This document shows positions 16,836-26,520 of a stretch of DNA of 64,000 nucleotides, piece after piece. Below the pieces are notes generated by a model, which was not told the origin of the DNA, searched no databases, and saw only the letters and a program-made list of their open reading frames with translations. The position numbers and the translations under genes are program-made. The stretch comes from G963662905 sp965230045. Its GTDB lineage: Bacteria; Bacteroidota; Bacteroidia; Bacteroidales; WRLA01. Position 1 is the stretch's first letter. The number at the start of each line of letters is the position of its first letter. The stretch covers positions 4,960,001-5,024,000 of the forward strand of contig OZ245940.1 of the NCBI GenBank assembly GCA_965230045.1. Reading direction: 5' to 3'.

Positions 16836-18041
16836 ATGGCGATGAAGAAAGTTATTGTTGGCCTTTCGGGCGGAGTGGACTCGAGTGTAGCGGCCTATTT
16901 GCTGAAGCAGCAGGGTTATGATGTGCATGCGGTTTATATGATCAACTGGCATGATACAGAGGGCTTGCGCTCCGGTGATTGCCCGGCAACGGAAGAAAAA
17001 CTTGTGGCAGAACTGGTGGCACGCAAACTCGATATCCCCTTTCAGGTAGTGGATTTCAGCAAAGAATATCACCAAAGGGTAGTGGATTATATGTTTGCCG
17101 AATACGAAAAAGGCCGTACGCCCAACCCGGACGTACTGTGCAACCGCGAAATAAAATTCGATCCCTTCCTGAAGCTAGCTGAAGAAATGCAGGCCGATTT
17201 CATTGCGACAGGCCACTACTGCCGTAAAGAAACCATCACAAAAGACGGCAAGGAATACCACCGTTTGCTGGCAGGCAGCGATCCCAATAAAGACCAAAGC
17301 TATTTTCTTTGCCAGCTCAGTCAGGACCAGCTGGCCAAAACCCTTTTTCCAATTGGCGACATCATCAAACCTGAAGTGCGCCGCATTGCCGATGAGCAGG
17401 GACTGGCTTCAGCGCACCGCAAAGACAGTCAGGGGATTTGCTTTGTAGGCAAGGTGGACCTGCCCACTTTCTTACAACAAAAACTCAAGGCCAGCAATGG
17501 CGATATCATCGAGATCCCTGCATCATATCCTTATCCCGATTATTCGGATTATGATATGAATATCGCCATCAAACTTCCCTCAGAAGATTTAAGGAAACTA
17601 ACGGCAGATTACAGCTACAAACCAGAAGACGGAAATATTGTTGGACAACATATTGGCGCACAATTTTATACCATTGGCCAGCGCAAAGGCTTGAATGTGG
17701 GCGGAAAAGCAGAACCTTTGTTTGTAATCAACACGGATATTGAGCAAAACATTGTCTATACCGGCATGGGCCACAGCCATACCGGACTTAACCGCCCGGG
17801 GCTGTTTATTGGCAAAGACGAAATACATTATGTGCGCCCCGATTTAGCAATGGAAATTGGAGAAACAAGGCATTATGACCTGCGCATCCGCTACCGCCAA
17901 CCTTTGCAAAAAGCGGTCATTAGCATGCGCGAAGAAGGCATGTTTATCCTTTTTGAAAACCTTCAGCGCGGCATTGCCTCCGGTCAGTTTGCTGCATGGT
18001 ACGATGGCGAAGAATTGATTGGCTCGGGCGTAATTGCTTAA
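16836..18041 (+). CDS. mnmA: tRNA-specific 2-thiouridylase
   Basis: Adds sulfur to U34 of tRNAs for Lys, Glu and Gln, using ATP and a sulfur relay. The protein has 401 aa. The PP-loop SGGVDSS is at about residues 11-17. The two catalytic Cys are in PDVLCNREIKF (about 98) and GICFVGK (about 202). DQSYFL, GQRKGLNVGG and the C-terminal beta-barrel ending QFAAWYDGEELIGSGVI are diagnostic. The second ATG at 16842 is also possible. It appears monocistronic. Confidence 0.95.
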   Translation: MAMKKVIVGLSGGVDSSVAAYLLKQQGYDVHAVYMINWHDTEGLRSGDCPATEEKLVAELVARKLDIPFQVVDFSKEYHQRVVDYMFAEYEKGRTPNPDVLCNREIKFDPFLKLAEEMQADFIATGHYCRKETITKDGKEYHRLLAGSDPNKDQSYFLCQLSQDQLAKTLFPIGDIIKPEVRRIADEQGLASAHRKDSQGICFVGKVDLPTFLQQKLKASNGDIIEIPASYPYPDYSDYDMNIAIKLPSEDLRKLTADYSYKPEDGNIVGQHIGAQFYTIGQRKGLNVGGKAEPLFVINTDIEQNIVYTGMGHSHTGLNRPGLFIGKDEIHYVRPDLAMEIGETRHYDLRIRYRQPLQKAVISMREEGMFILFENLQRGIASGQFAAWYDGEELIGSGVIA

Positions 18042-18376
18042 CCTGATTAATTCATAAATCTTCGTCATGAGAATGCAAAACGCAATAAGAGAAAGGGAGC
18101 ACAGGTTTTCGGCACGCAGGAATAGCCGTAGCTATTTTGAGTACCGGAAACAGAGCATTCCTTTCTGTTGAAGCGGTTTGCGTTCGTAATAGAATGGTTT
18201 GTGAATTATTCAGGTTAAGACCGATGCATCCTCCTGTTTGGAAAATTATCATTCAACTTGTCATCGTATCATGGGCTCATCTAAAAGAAGCCTTGAATAA
18301 AATAGCCATATCCAAATATTAGCCTAATTTAGGGCTGCAAATGCGTTCTCATTCAAAATCAAACAGCAAAGAAATC
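18042..18376. other. Intergenic spacer between mnmA and the SDR gene
   Basis: No convincing gene, RNA or terminator. A short inverted match (AACGCAA near 18078 against TTGCGTT near 18178) is too weak to call a structure. Confidence 0.4.
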
Positions 18377-19144
18377 ATGAATAACAAATGGAAATTAAAA
18401 GGCAAAACCGCTTTGATCACGGGAGCTACAAAAGGTATCGGAAAAGCGGTTGCTGAGGAATTTATCGGGTTGGGCGGATCGGTATTCCTAATTGGCCGCA
18501 AGCAAAATGCACTGAACGAAACCATCGCTTCCTTCGGTTTGCCGGCCGTGCGCGTGGATGGCATTGCTGCCGACATTTCCATTCCCGAAGATCGTCAACA
18601 ACTTTGCGCGCTGATTATGAGAAGATGGGAAAGCCTGGACGTTTTGGTGAATAATGTAGGAACCAATATCAGAAAAAGCAGCCTGGAGTATTCTGATGAG
18701 GAAATCGAGTTTATTTTCCAGACAAATTTAAAATCGGCTTATGATTTATCAAGTAAGTTGCATCCCGTTTTAAAAGCTTCCGGCAAGGCTTCCATTATAA
18801 ATATTTCATCCGTAGCCGGACTTACCAGCTTAAAAACAGGCTCGGTTTATGGTATGACAAAGGCGGCTATGGTTCAAATGACGAAAAACCTGGCCTGCGA
18901 ATGGGCTTCGGACGGCATCCGTGTTAATGCCATTGCGCCCTGGTATATTGAAACGCCTTTGGCAAAGCAGGTTTTGAAGGATCCGAAATATTTAAAATCT
19001 GTGCTTGACCGCACGCCCATGCAGCGCGTGGGTAAAACGGAGGAAGTAGCTTCTGTTGCTGCTTTTTTGGCTATGCAAGCATCGTCCTATATCACAGGTC
19101 AGTGTGTAGCTGTTGATGGAGGGTTTACCGCTTATGGTTTTTAG
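18377..19144 (+). CDS. Short-chain dehydrogenase/reductase (classical SDR)
   Basis: NAD(P)-dependent oxidoreductase of 255 aa. The cofactor loop is TGATKGIG (about residues 15-22), followed by NNVGTN, the catalytic Ser in NISSVAG and the YGMTK active-site Tyr/Lys. The C-terminus SSYITGQCVAVDGGFTAYGF matches the tropinone-reductase/3-oxoacyl-ACP reductase-like group; the substrate cannot be named. The start is set at the ATG where SDR homology begins (NKWKLKGKTALITG). An in-frame ATG 12 codons upstream (18341) would add an unconserved polar tail. Confidence 0.88.
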   Translation: MNNKWKLKGKTALITGATKGIGKAVAEEFIGLGGSVFLIGRKQNALNETIASFGLPAVRVDGIAADISIPEDRQQLCALIMRRWESLDVLVNNVGTNIRKSSLEYSDEEIEFIFQTNLKSAYDLSSKLHPVLKASGKASIINISSVAGLTSLKTGSVYGMTKAAMVQMTKNLACEWASDGIRVNAIAPWYIETPLAKQVLKDPKYLKSVLDRTPMQRVGKTEEVASVAAFLAMQASSYITGQCVAVDGGFTAYGF

Positions 19145-19444
19145 CCGATGAGAAAGCTGAATATCTCCCCATTTCGGACATACAGCACTATGTTCCGCAA
19201 CCGCATTGCAACAATGTATCAACAGTGTTGAAAACCTGTTGCAAAACGAATTCAAGCCCTTGTACCTTATGAGCAAACCACAGAAGATATTCCGGATTTG
19301 CTGCGCTGCCTTCGGGAGAATATTTGCTAACTGCCCAAACCGGCAACGCAAAATCGGGCATTATTTGTGTAAAGCGGTAAATTTTAACGATTTTTCAGAA
19401 ATGCATACATTGAGTTTTTCTACCTTTGGAAAAATTCTATTGCA
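19145..19444. other. Intergenic region upstream of the CotH gene
   Basis: A short frame from 19148 (27 codons) and following frame-shifted pieces could be gene debris, but I recognise nothing. TACCTTTG at 19421-19428 fits the -7 box for the CotH gene, 17 bases before its ATG. No TTG lies at the expected distance. Confidence 0.45.
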
Positions 19445-21721
19445 ATGAAAAATTCTACCCTAACTCTCTTTTTGATTACTTTTGTTTTAAGCTCTTATGC
19501 ACAAATTACACATCCGGCTGATGGCCCGGTTTATGATAAAAACGAAATTGCCAAAATTGAAGTCTTTATTGATGCTGACAGCCTTGCTGTAATCCTCGAC
19601 CCCGATAATGCCGAATCAGACCATGAATTTCCGGCAGACATCTTCTTTACCAATAATGGAAAAACAGACACGGTTCCCGAAATTGGCTTCCGTTTGCGCG
19701 GGAATACTTCGCGGGTTTCAGATAAGAAATCATTCAAAATTGCTTTCAACTCTTTTACGAGCGGGCGCAGGTACGAAGGCGTAAAAAAATTCAACCTCAA
19801 CGGGGAACATAATGACCCGAGCATCTGCCGTTCACGGATTTGCTGGGAGCTGGGCGCTGCTAACGGCATTCCGGTATCCCGTGTGGCACATGCAGAACTT
19901 TATGTCAACAACGAATATAAAGGTCTGTATATCAACCTGGAGCACATCAATGACGACTGGCTCAGCCTGCGCTTTGGCAATAATTCCGGGAATCTTTATA
20001 AGTGCCTCTATCCGGCCAATTTACGCTTCATCAGCAATAATCCCGACGATTATAAAATGACAAGTTATGGCGGCGACCGTGTTTACGCGCTCAAAACCAA
20101 TGAAGAAATTGACGATTATTCCGGCCTGGCACATTTTATTGATGTGCTGAACAATACATCATTGGATCAACTGGCCTGCGCCCTCGACGAAGTTTTCAAT
20201 ACGGAAGCCTATCTGCAAGCGCTTGCTTTTGAAGTTTTGATGGGTCATTGGGACAATTACAGCTACAACCAGAATAATTATTATCTTTACGAAAATCCGG
20301 CTACAGGAAAAATCGAATACATCCCTTACGATATGGACAATACCATGGGCATCGACTGGTTTGGCATTGATTGGGCCAACCACGACATCAACAACTGGAA
20401 CAATCCCCATGAAGACCTGCCCATGGCAAAACGCCTGCTCGCTGTTCCCGAGCTGAAAGAAATTTATATGTTTTACCTCAGAGAACTGCAGCAACAAATT
20501 ATTGCATCCGCTTTTCTCAACGGCATTGACGCCATGCACGAACAAATCAAGGAAGCCGCTTATGCCGATATATATAAAAGTATGGATTATGGTTTTACCA
20601 ACGAGGATTTTGACGCAAGTTTTACCACCACACAATCCGATATGCATGTCAAAACCGGCATCATTCCCTATATGGAAAACCGTGCTGCATCCGCATTGAC
20701 GCAGTTGGGCACTTTTAATGTTGCGCCTATTGTCCGCTATCCCCAGGCAGATATTACAAGCACGCCGGGGAACCTTATTTTTAAAGCTTATGTAGCTGAT
20801 GAAGGCAGCCCGGAAGTCCTTTGCAGCTATTCCATCAATGGCGGCAGTTATGAAAGCATCACGCTTTTTGATGATGGGCAACATAATGACGGGCAAGCCA
20901 ATGATGGTTGCTATGCCAATGTTTTAGAAGATGTTCATGCCGGAAGCATCAGCTATCAGATGACCGCAACTGACGCCCAGAACCAAAGCCGCACACGGCC
21001 ATGTACACCACAAACGGTGATTATCAAGGAAGTGGGCAATTTGGTCATCAATGAGTTTATGGCCGACAACGAAAATACCATTGCCGATAACAATGGCGAT
21101 TACAGCGATTGGATTGAGCTCTACAACAATAGTGAGGATGAGATATTCCTCGGGGATTATTACCTTACGGACAATGTTCAGGAGCCCTTCAAATGGCAAT
21201 TGCCCGATGATTATTTGGAAGCAGGCGGTTTTGCACTGGTTTGGGCCAGCGGCGATGTCGGTTCAGGTGCATATCACAGCAATTTTAAGTTATCCAAAGG
21301 AGGCGAAGAAATAGGTTTATTTACAGATGAAGGCGGCGAAGCCGATACCGCAGATTTCATTGTTTTTGGTGCGCAGTCGCCCGACATCAGTTACGGCCGT
21401 GCCACAGATGCAGCGCCCGCCTGGGTATTTTTTGATACACCAACACCCGGTGCAAGCAATGGCACTGCAGGAATAGAAAATACTGATTTCGCTCAACTTT
21501 CGGTGTACCCTAATCCCTACAAGCAGCAATTTACTATCAAAAATGAAGGAACGGAAGTGCTGCAAGCCCAACTGTATGATATGCAAGGACGGCTTTTGCT
21601 ACAAACTGAAGTGCGCCCGGGATCAAGTTACCAAGCCGACGATAGCTTCGGCAGTGGTTTGCGGATATTGCAGCTGAATTCCGGGAATGATACGAAGCGG
21701 ATTAAGATGGCGGCTTATTGA
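19445..21721 (+). CDS. CotH kinase-like protein with lamin-tail and T9SS domains
   Basis: Exported 758-aa multidomain protein. Signal peptide about residues 1-19. A CotH domain spans about 30-400: FRLRGNTSR, KKSFKIAF, KFNLNGEHNDPS, ELYVNNEYKGLY and YIPYDMDNTMG, the last resembling the kinase-like metal site. CotH proteins are atypical protein kinases first known from spore coats; in Bacteroidota their targets are unknown. A beta-sandwich follows (about 430-520), then a lamin-tail domain (about 525-660, VINEFMADNENTIADNNGDY, WIELYNNS). A type A T9SS sorting domain (LSVYPNPYKQQFTIKN) ends it. Confidence 0.88.
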   Translation: MKNSTLTLFLITFVLSSYAQITHPADGPVYDKNEIAKIEVFIDADSLAVILDPDNAESDHEFPADIFFTNNGKTDTVPEIGFRLRGNTSRVSDKKSFKIAFNSFTSGRRYEGVKKFNLNGEHNDPSICRSRICWELGAANGIPVSRVAHAELYVNNEYKGLYINLEHINDDWLSLRFGNNSGNLYKCLYPANLRFISNNPDDYKMTSYGGDRVYALKTNEEIDDYSGLAHFIDVLNNTSLDQLACALDEVFNTEAYLQALAFEVLMGHWDNYSYNQNNYYLYENPATGKIEYIPYDMDNTMGIDWFGIDWANHDINNWNNPHEDLPMAKRLLAVPELKEIYMFYLRELQQQIIASAFLNGIDAMHEQIKEAAYADIYKSMDYGFTNEDFDASFTTTQSDMHVKTGIIPYMENRAASALTQLGTFNVAPIVRYPQADITSTPGNLIFKAYVADEGSPEVLCSYSINGGSYESITLFDDGQHNDGQANDGCYANVLEDVHAGSISYQMTATDAQNQSRTRPCTPQTVIIKEVGNLVINEFMADNENTIADNNGDYSDWIELYNNSEDEIFLGDYYLTDNVQEPFKWQLPDDYLEAGGFALVWASGDVGSGAYHSNFKLSKGGEEIGLFTDEGGEADTADFIVFGAQSPDISYGRATDAAPAWVFFDTPTPGASNGTAGIENTDFAQLSVYPNPYKQQFTIKNEGTEVLQAQLYDMQGRLLLQTEVRPGSSYQADDSFGSGLRILQLNSGNDTKRIKMAAY

Positions 21722-21772
21722 TGGGGATAGTTTTTTTTGAAAAAGAAGCGCAAAAAAATCCACTGTCCATAT

Positions 21773-21918
21773 CAGCCTGCTTTATTCATGCCTTAATTCA
21801 GGTCAGATGTGAGGCGTCTAAAGCTGAAGATATAGTCACCTATTTCAAAGCTTTAGCAACGAAGCAGATGGCTTGATTTAATGCACCAGTAAAATGTAAT
21901 CCGATTCAATTTTAAAAT
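21773..21918. repeat. Dispersed intergenic repeat, copy 2
   Basis: 21781-21885 is the inverted counterpart of 6353-6458. Similarity fades at about 21918. It starts AGCCTGCTTTATTCATG, like the end of copy 1. Inside, CTAAAGCT(GA) and AGCTTTAG words and AGGCG/CGCCT words allow two alternative hairpins. It lies 50 bases after the CotH stop and may be truncated on its right side. Confidence 0.7.
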
Positions 21919-22327
21919 ATTTTCACGGATGGAAGCCGAATTCCGGGTTTTCAGCTATTGTGCCAAGTTGTGCAAAACCTCATTTTTCCGGCAAAGTATA
22001 ACGAAGATTGGGGGACTCTTCCGATCATTATCTTTCAATAAATCATTGTATTGCTTAATTTTAAAAGCGCTCAATCACTCTGCTTTAGCTTAAAACACTT
22101 TTATAGGGTTTTTCCGGCTTCAGATCAGTTTACACAATAAATATCCCGGTTGATTTCAACCAGGGCAAACGCATCTAAAATGAACCGAAAGGAGAGGTGG
22201 TATACGTGGCACATTTTGAACCGAAATTAATGGCAAAGATACTCCGAAATCAGTTGCACAAAACGAAGCGTATTTATCTGCATATTCCTTTCAACAGTAC
22301 ATTTTCCGGCCAATCAGAGAAGTCAGT
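21919..22327. other. Intergenic region beyond the DUF4391 gene
   Basis: No intact gene. Short frames around 22180-22240 could be decayed coding sequence, but I do not recognise a family. This is the distal edge of the defence island, and no integrase or tRNA fragment is visible here. Confidence 0.35.
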
Positions 22328-23005
22328 TTAGTCATGAATATGCAAGTCATTTGCATTATAACTTATATTATCAAGTTTTTTCTCCGTTTCTTTCAGTTTT
22401 AAATTTAATTCCACTTTTTTATTGAACTGCGTGCAACTTGATATTGCTGTTTTAAGTTTTAAAATTTGTTTTTTCAAACGGTGTACTTCCTGCTCATGCT
22501 TTAGAATTGATGCTAAAGGTTGTTTTACTAATTCTGGCTTTCCTGTTAGTTGAACACATAAGTCTTTGAATACCGCATCTAAACTACCCTTTAGGTTAAA
22601 TGAATAGCTGTTATCATCTTTATCGAACCAATCAGAAACAAACGTCCAATCTATTACGGCAACATCATCATTGGTAGGGTGTGGGTGCTTTGAAGCCGCA
22701 GATATGTATGCTTCATGCTTGTACTCCACCCAAAATACTATATGGTATGGAATGGACTTATTAATGATTTCAAGGATTTTATGAACATCGTGTTTTTGCT
22801 TGAGCTCTACCTTAAAAACCTGTATTTCCTGAATATCCTTAGCTTTCAGGTTTACAGTCTCGGAAGAAAACTTATGAGTCCATGAAATACGTTGAATGCA
22901 ATCTGCAAAGAGCTTCTTCTGTTTGGTGTTGGTGTATTCGTCAAAGGCATTCTTGGGAACAACCCGACCAACTTTTGTCCTTGCAGGTAGGTTGAAGAAA
23001 TCCAT
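22328..23005 (-). CDS. DUF4391 domain protein (defence-associated)
   Basis: A 225-aa protein that starts FFNLPARTKVGRVVPKNAF, the typical opening of DUF4391. The middle has KQKHDVHKILEIINKSIPYHIVFWVEY, and the C-terminal 60 residues form a coiled coil (KHEQEVHRLKKQILKLKTAIS...). DUF4391 proteins are usually encoded next to SNF2-type helicases and type III-like Mod/Res genes; no activity has been shown to my knowledge. The start ATG shares a base with the helicase stop (TAATG), so the two were translationally coupled. The IS upstream may therefore reduce its expression. Confidence 0.8.
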   Translation of the reverse strand: MDFFNLPARTKVGRVVPKNAFDEYTNTKQKKLFADCIQRISWTHKFSSETVNLKAKDIQEIQVFKVELKQKHDVHKILEIINKSIPYHIVFWVEYKHEAYISAASKHPHPTNDDVAVIDWTFVSDWFDKDDNSYSFNLKGSLDAVFKDLCVQLTGKPELVKQPLASILKHEQEVHRLKKQILKLKTAISSCTQFNKKVELNLKLKETEKKLDNISYNANDLHIHD

Positions 23006-24674
23006 TAGCGCACGATTAGGAATGATACCAACTTGAAGTCTTCTATGCCTTTGATTTTCTCTTGAAGTGCAGTTGTACCACCTGATTTGAATAAACTAAG
23101 AACTTCTTTCTCTTCTTCCTTTTGCAGAATGGTACTAATCCCTTGTTTGAGCAGGGTTGAATATTCATCCATTTGGTGGTAATCATCCGTTTCTTCTGCT
23201 AATTCTTTACATACATCTTTTATCGGGGCAGTCTTGTCTTTGGTAAGCACACGCATAGCATCCAATATCTTTTTGGACTCCACATGGTTAAGGATTAATT
23301 CACCATTCATCTTCATGTACACCAAGTAGTAAGGGTGTAATCTGTTTAACTTATTGATATTGACACTTGAGTTCACATTCTTAAGCACGAAGATTATTCC
23401 TCTCTGAAGTATTGGACTGGATTTTACCACTGCATGAAGTCCTTCTGGTATATTCTTTAACTCGCCGTATTCCTTAATCATGTGGGATAAATCCACTCTA
23501 AAGTCATTTAAGCCAAGGTCTGTAATACTCACACCTTCTCTCAAATCTTCTAAGTCAATTACTTCTTCTTGTAGCCTTTGGAGCTGGATTTTCCTATATT
23601 CTAAGTCCTTTTCTTCAGTATTAAGAATGTTGTCATCACCTGTACTTGCCATATTACTGATTAACATTCTGTTTTCAACCCTTTGTTTCAGGTTTATGTA
23701 TTGATCTAAAGAAACAGCAGGCCAAAAATTCACTAAAGTAATATTACTATTTATTGAACCTATTCTATCGATTCGCCCAAAACGTTGAACGATTCTTACA
23801 GGATTCCAATGAATATCATAATTGATTAGATAATCACAATCCTGTAAGTTTTGTCCTTCTGAAATACAGTCAGTTGCAATTAGTAAATCAATAGAATCTG
23901 AAATTTTTGGATAGAGTTGTTCTTTGTCTTTAGATAGAGGCGAAAAGCAGGTAAGGATAGCATTCAGATCCGCAGGTATTTTCTTAGTTGTACACAACCT
24001 TCTTGAACCTGTGATAATTGTTGTATTCAAGCCATACTTCTCTTTCAAGTGCTCGTGAATATTTTCATAGAGATAATTGGCTGTATCGGCAAAAGCTGTA
24101 AATACAATAGCTTTCTTATTCCCCGGATTGAGTGATTCTTGTACCTTCTTGTCTAATAGGCTTATGAGGTGTTGAAGCTTAGTGTCTTTTTCGCCACGTA
24201 TATCAACGATATTGCTCCACAAGTGATTTAGCACAGAAAGATCTTCATTAAGGTCTTCACGCCATTTTGTTGTATCCATATCAGCAATGTGAACCTTAAT
24301 CTTATTACCAATTACCTGTTCTTCATCAGCCCAATTGGATTCAAAGTCATAATTCTCGTTACTCAGGATTTTGTGGATTCCTTCATAGTCATCAACATCA
24401 CCTTTATCTATGGTTTTAATGGCATTTTCAATCTGGCCAATAATACCTTCCAATGTAATGCGGAAAGAATCTACTGAACTTTCTAAACGTTTAAGCAGGT
24501 TGATACGCATGAGAATACGCAAACTCAATTCCCTATCCATTTGTAACATCCTACTAGCTCCAGCTTTAACATCTTTATCATACAAATCTGCATAAGCTTG
24601 AACCTTGCTTGGCAGAATGTAATTCAATGGCGTATAAACAGATAAATTGAGCAAGGTGAGTTTCTCAGCAATAT
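23005..24674 (-). pseudogene. 3' part of interrupted PLD/SNF2-type helicase
   Basis: C-terminal half of a helicase cut by the insertion sequence at 24683-26520. It contains the second RecA-like domain: KAIVFTAFADTANYLYENI, LIATDCISEGQNLQDCDYLINYD and the arginine-finger motif VRIVQRFGRIDRIGS, typical of SNF2/RapA-like ATPases. A C-terminal accessory region ends at the DUF4391 start. Joined to the 5' part through one copy of the 8-bp duplication, the frame is open for 1077 codons (residues ...DEVTYVDIAEKL... across the join). Alone it would need internal initiation and lacks the Walker A domain. Confidence 0.88.
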
Positions 24675-24682
24675 CTACATAG
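24675..24682. repeat. Target-site duplication, left copy (CTACATAG)
   Basis: Exact 8-bp direct repeat of 26521-26528, flanking the 1838-bp insertion sequence. Removing the element plus one copy restores the helicase reading frame, which fixes the element ends. Confidence 0.85.
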
Positions 24683-26520
24683 TGCCAGCCAGAAAACTAT
24701 AGGTTTTTAAAATTCACCCAAAAAACAGCGAGTAAAATATGCTCCGAAAGTAGCATCTTGCCTAAAAAAATTAAATTTCATAGTAAATATATAGAAATGT
24801 GATCCGGATTTGCCGGCTTATACAGCCCTGTAGAAACAACAAGGCATAATTCACCCCTGTAAAACATCTAATATGCTGTAATTCAATACTTTAAAATTAT
24901 GCCGCCTTAAAGCGCCCCTCACCTATGTGTTGATCAGCTACTTGCAGCCGGATCAGCTCAACTCCAATCCTGCGCAAGTTGTAAGCTGATACAGCCAGGC
25001 CAACATAACGTTTAAAATGTCCATACCCTTTGTCGGGACATCTGTCCAGCCCTCTGTGTTCCAATTCGTTTATGTTTGATTCTATTGCGCTGTGCCTATT
25101 GCGTGCCTTTATAAACCAAGGCTGGTGCTCTTGTTGGTATTCCTGCTTGTTGCATTTCCCCTTTTTGGGGAGTACCAAACGTTGGGTGTTTTGCGAGAGC
25201 AGTTCTTTATTTTCTTTTTTCCAATATCCTTTATCAAAGCTCCAACTTGCAATGTCTTTGTAGCGCAAGGATATTCTCTGGGCCAGCTGTGGAACGCATT
25301 CTGAGTCTGACTGGTTTTCTATGATCTGGTAATCGACAATGAGGTTATATTGGTCAGTGGTTATTGCCGCTTTTTTCCCAAGTTCTACATTAGGCCGCAT
25401 TTTGCCTTTTTTTATCCACTCGGTGTAGGTTTCAAAAATGGAAAACATTTTTTCTTCATGGGGGATTTCCTCCCCTTTTATCACCCTTCTTTCCAGCAGG
25501 TCTATATGTTTTTGCAACAGGGCCATATAGTGGGACAGTTCGGTCAAAACGGGATTGCCATCAATAGTGCTGCAGCCGCATTCTTTCCCGAGCTTGGCGT
25601 GAAGTGCTTTCGCTTTTGTGAGGTAGCTTTTAGCGGTTTGCCGAACCCTATCGGCTTTTCCTTTTCCTCCTGAAGCACTTGCCCGCCCCAGTGCACGCAT
25701 CTTGTTTTTGAGGTCTTTGCGCCAATTTTTATTTTTGCGCCACCCTGCCGGCGGTTGGCCGGGATAAAGCCTGGCAACTATATCGAGGCATTTGCGGGCA
25801 CAGTCCCACAGCAAGTTATAGTCAGTTGGAAAATGGACATTGCTTTCTACTACAAAACTATCGGTTTTTAAGCACAATGCTTCCTCCCCTTTTTTTTTAA
25901 ACACGTAGTGGCCAAAATCAGCGATAATACTGTTTAGCTCCCTGACCGATTCATCGTCCAATAATCCTACATTATCTATAATAGACTGATAACCAAACTT
26001 ATAACTACTCATTCCGTAATCGTTTTCAACACCCATGATTTGGCGCACAAGCCGGTCGTAATTGGCCAGGTAGTGCAGGTCATCGTAGCTTATGTTTTGG
26101 CAAAGGCGTACTTGGGAAAGTACAAAGACATGCCATAGATCCATACCAGGACGCCCTGTTTTATTATTCTTGGATAGGATTTTGTCCTCAAGGATGCTGA
26201 AAACTTTTTCGTTCCACTCTGGGCTTACAAAAATCTCTTTTAATGCTGCACATAGGCCGGGAAGGGCGCCACTGCGCTTTTTTGTCGGTATTACTACATC
26301 TTGAATCAAAGTGCTGCCAATCTTGATCTGCTGTTCGAATCTTTTTCTCATATCTTTCCGTGTTTTGATGTCTGAGGCGCAATAAACGAATCTCAAACAG
26401 TTAAAGCACCGAATATCAGCAAAATAACTGTTCTACACAAGAAAATACCACGAAAGATTCAACAAAGTTATTAACAGTAAAATACTGATAAACAAAAAGA
26501 TATAGGTTTTCTGGCAGTGA
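24683..26520 (-). mobile_element. Insertion sequence, DDE type (ISNCY/IS1182-like), 1838 bp
   Basis: Bounded by inverted ends: TGCCAGCCAGAAAACTATAG at 24683 and, on the other strand, TCACTGCCAGAAAACCTATA at 26520, sharing GCCAGAAAAC and TATA. It is flanked by the 8-bp duplication CTACATAG. It carries one transposase gene (24897-26351). The noncoding ends are 214 bp after the stop and 169 bp before the start. It sits in the helicase gene in the same orientation. Confidence 0.85.
24897..26351 (-). CDS. ISNCY-family-like DDE transposase
   Basis: 484-aa transposase from the ATG at 26351; an upstream in-frame TTG at 26396 is less likely. The N-terminal part has the DUF772/InsH-like block (GRPGMDLWHVFVLSQVRLCQNISYDDLHYLANYD, quoted in part: GRPGMDLWHVFVLSQ). 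Catalytic-domain features are LKTDSFVVESNVHFPTDYNL (first Asp), SWSFDKGYWKKENKELL (second Asp) and HSAIESNINELEHRGLDRC (Glu), then the helical AYNLRRIG tail. I assign it to the ISNCY/IS1182-like group from these motifs and length; the exact family is uncertain. The gene looks intact, so the element may still be active. Confidence 0.82.
   Translation of the reverse strand: MRKRFEQQIKIGSTLIQDVVIPTKKRSGALPGLCAALKEIFVSPEWNEKVFSILEDKILSKNNKTGRPGMDLWHVFVLSQVRLCQNISYDDLHYLANYDRLVRQIMGVENDYGMSSYKFGYQSIIDNVGLLDDESVRELNSIIADFGHYVFKKKGEEALCLKTDSFVVESNVHFPTDYNLLWDCARKCLDIVARLYPGQPPAGWRKNKNWRKDLKNKMRALGRASASGGKGKADRVRQTAKSYLTKAKALHAKLGKECGCSTIDGNPVLTELSHYMALLQKHIDLLERRVIKGEEIPHEEKMFSIFETYTEWIKKGKMRPNVELGKKAAITTDQYNLIVDYQIIENQSDSECVPQLAQRISLRYKDIASWSFDKGYWKKENKELLSQNTQRLVLPKKGKCNKQEYQQEHQPWFIKARNRHSAIESNINELEHRGLDRCPDKGYGHFKRYVGLAVSAYNLRRIGVELIRLQVADQHIGEGRFKAA

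Noticed and set aside
18077..18185. Inverted repeat in the mnmA-SDR spacer
   Set aside because: Only 7-8 bases match across about 100 bases, expected by chance.
23005..24654. 3' helicase fragment as a separate gene starting at an internal Met
   Set aside because: Homology continues upstream of that Met to the IS border, and the fragment lacks the first ATPase domain. It is the tail of the interrupted gene.
24691..26512. A 10-bp direct repeat TATAGGTTTT at both ends of the large IS as its target duplication
   Set aside because: Joining the gene at this repeat gives a frame that stops at once. Joining at CTACATAG restores the helicase frame and leaves matching inverted ends inside, so TATAGGTTTT belongs to the element ends.
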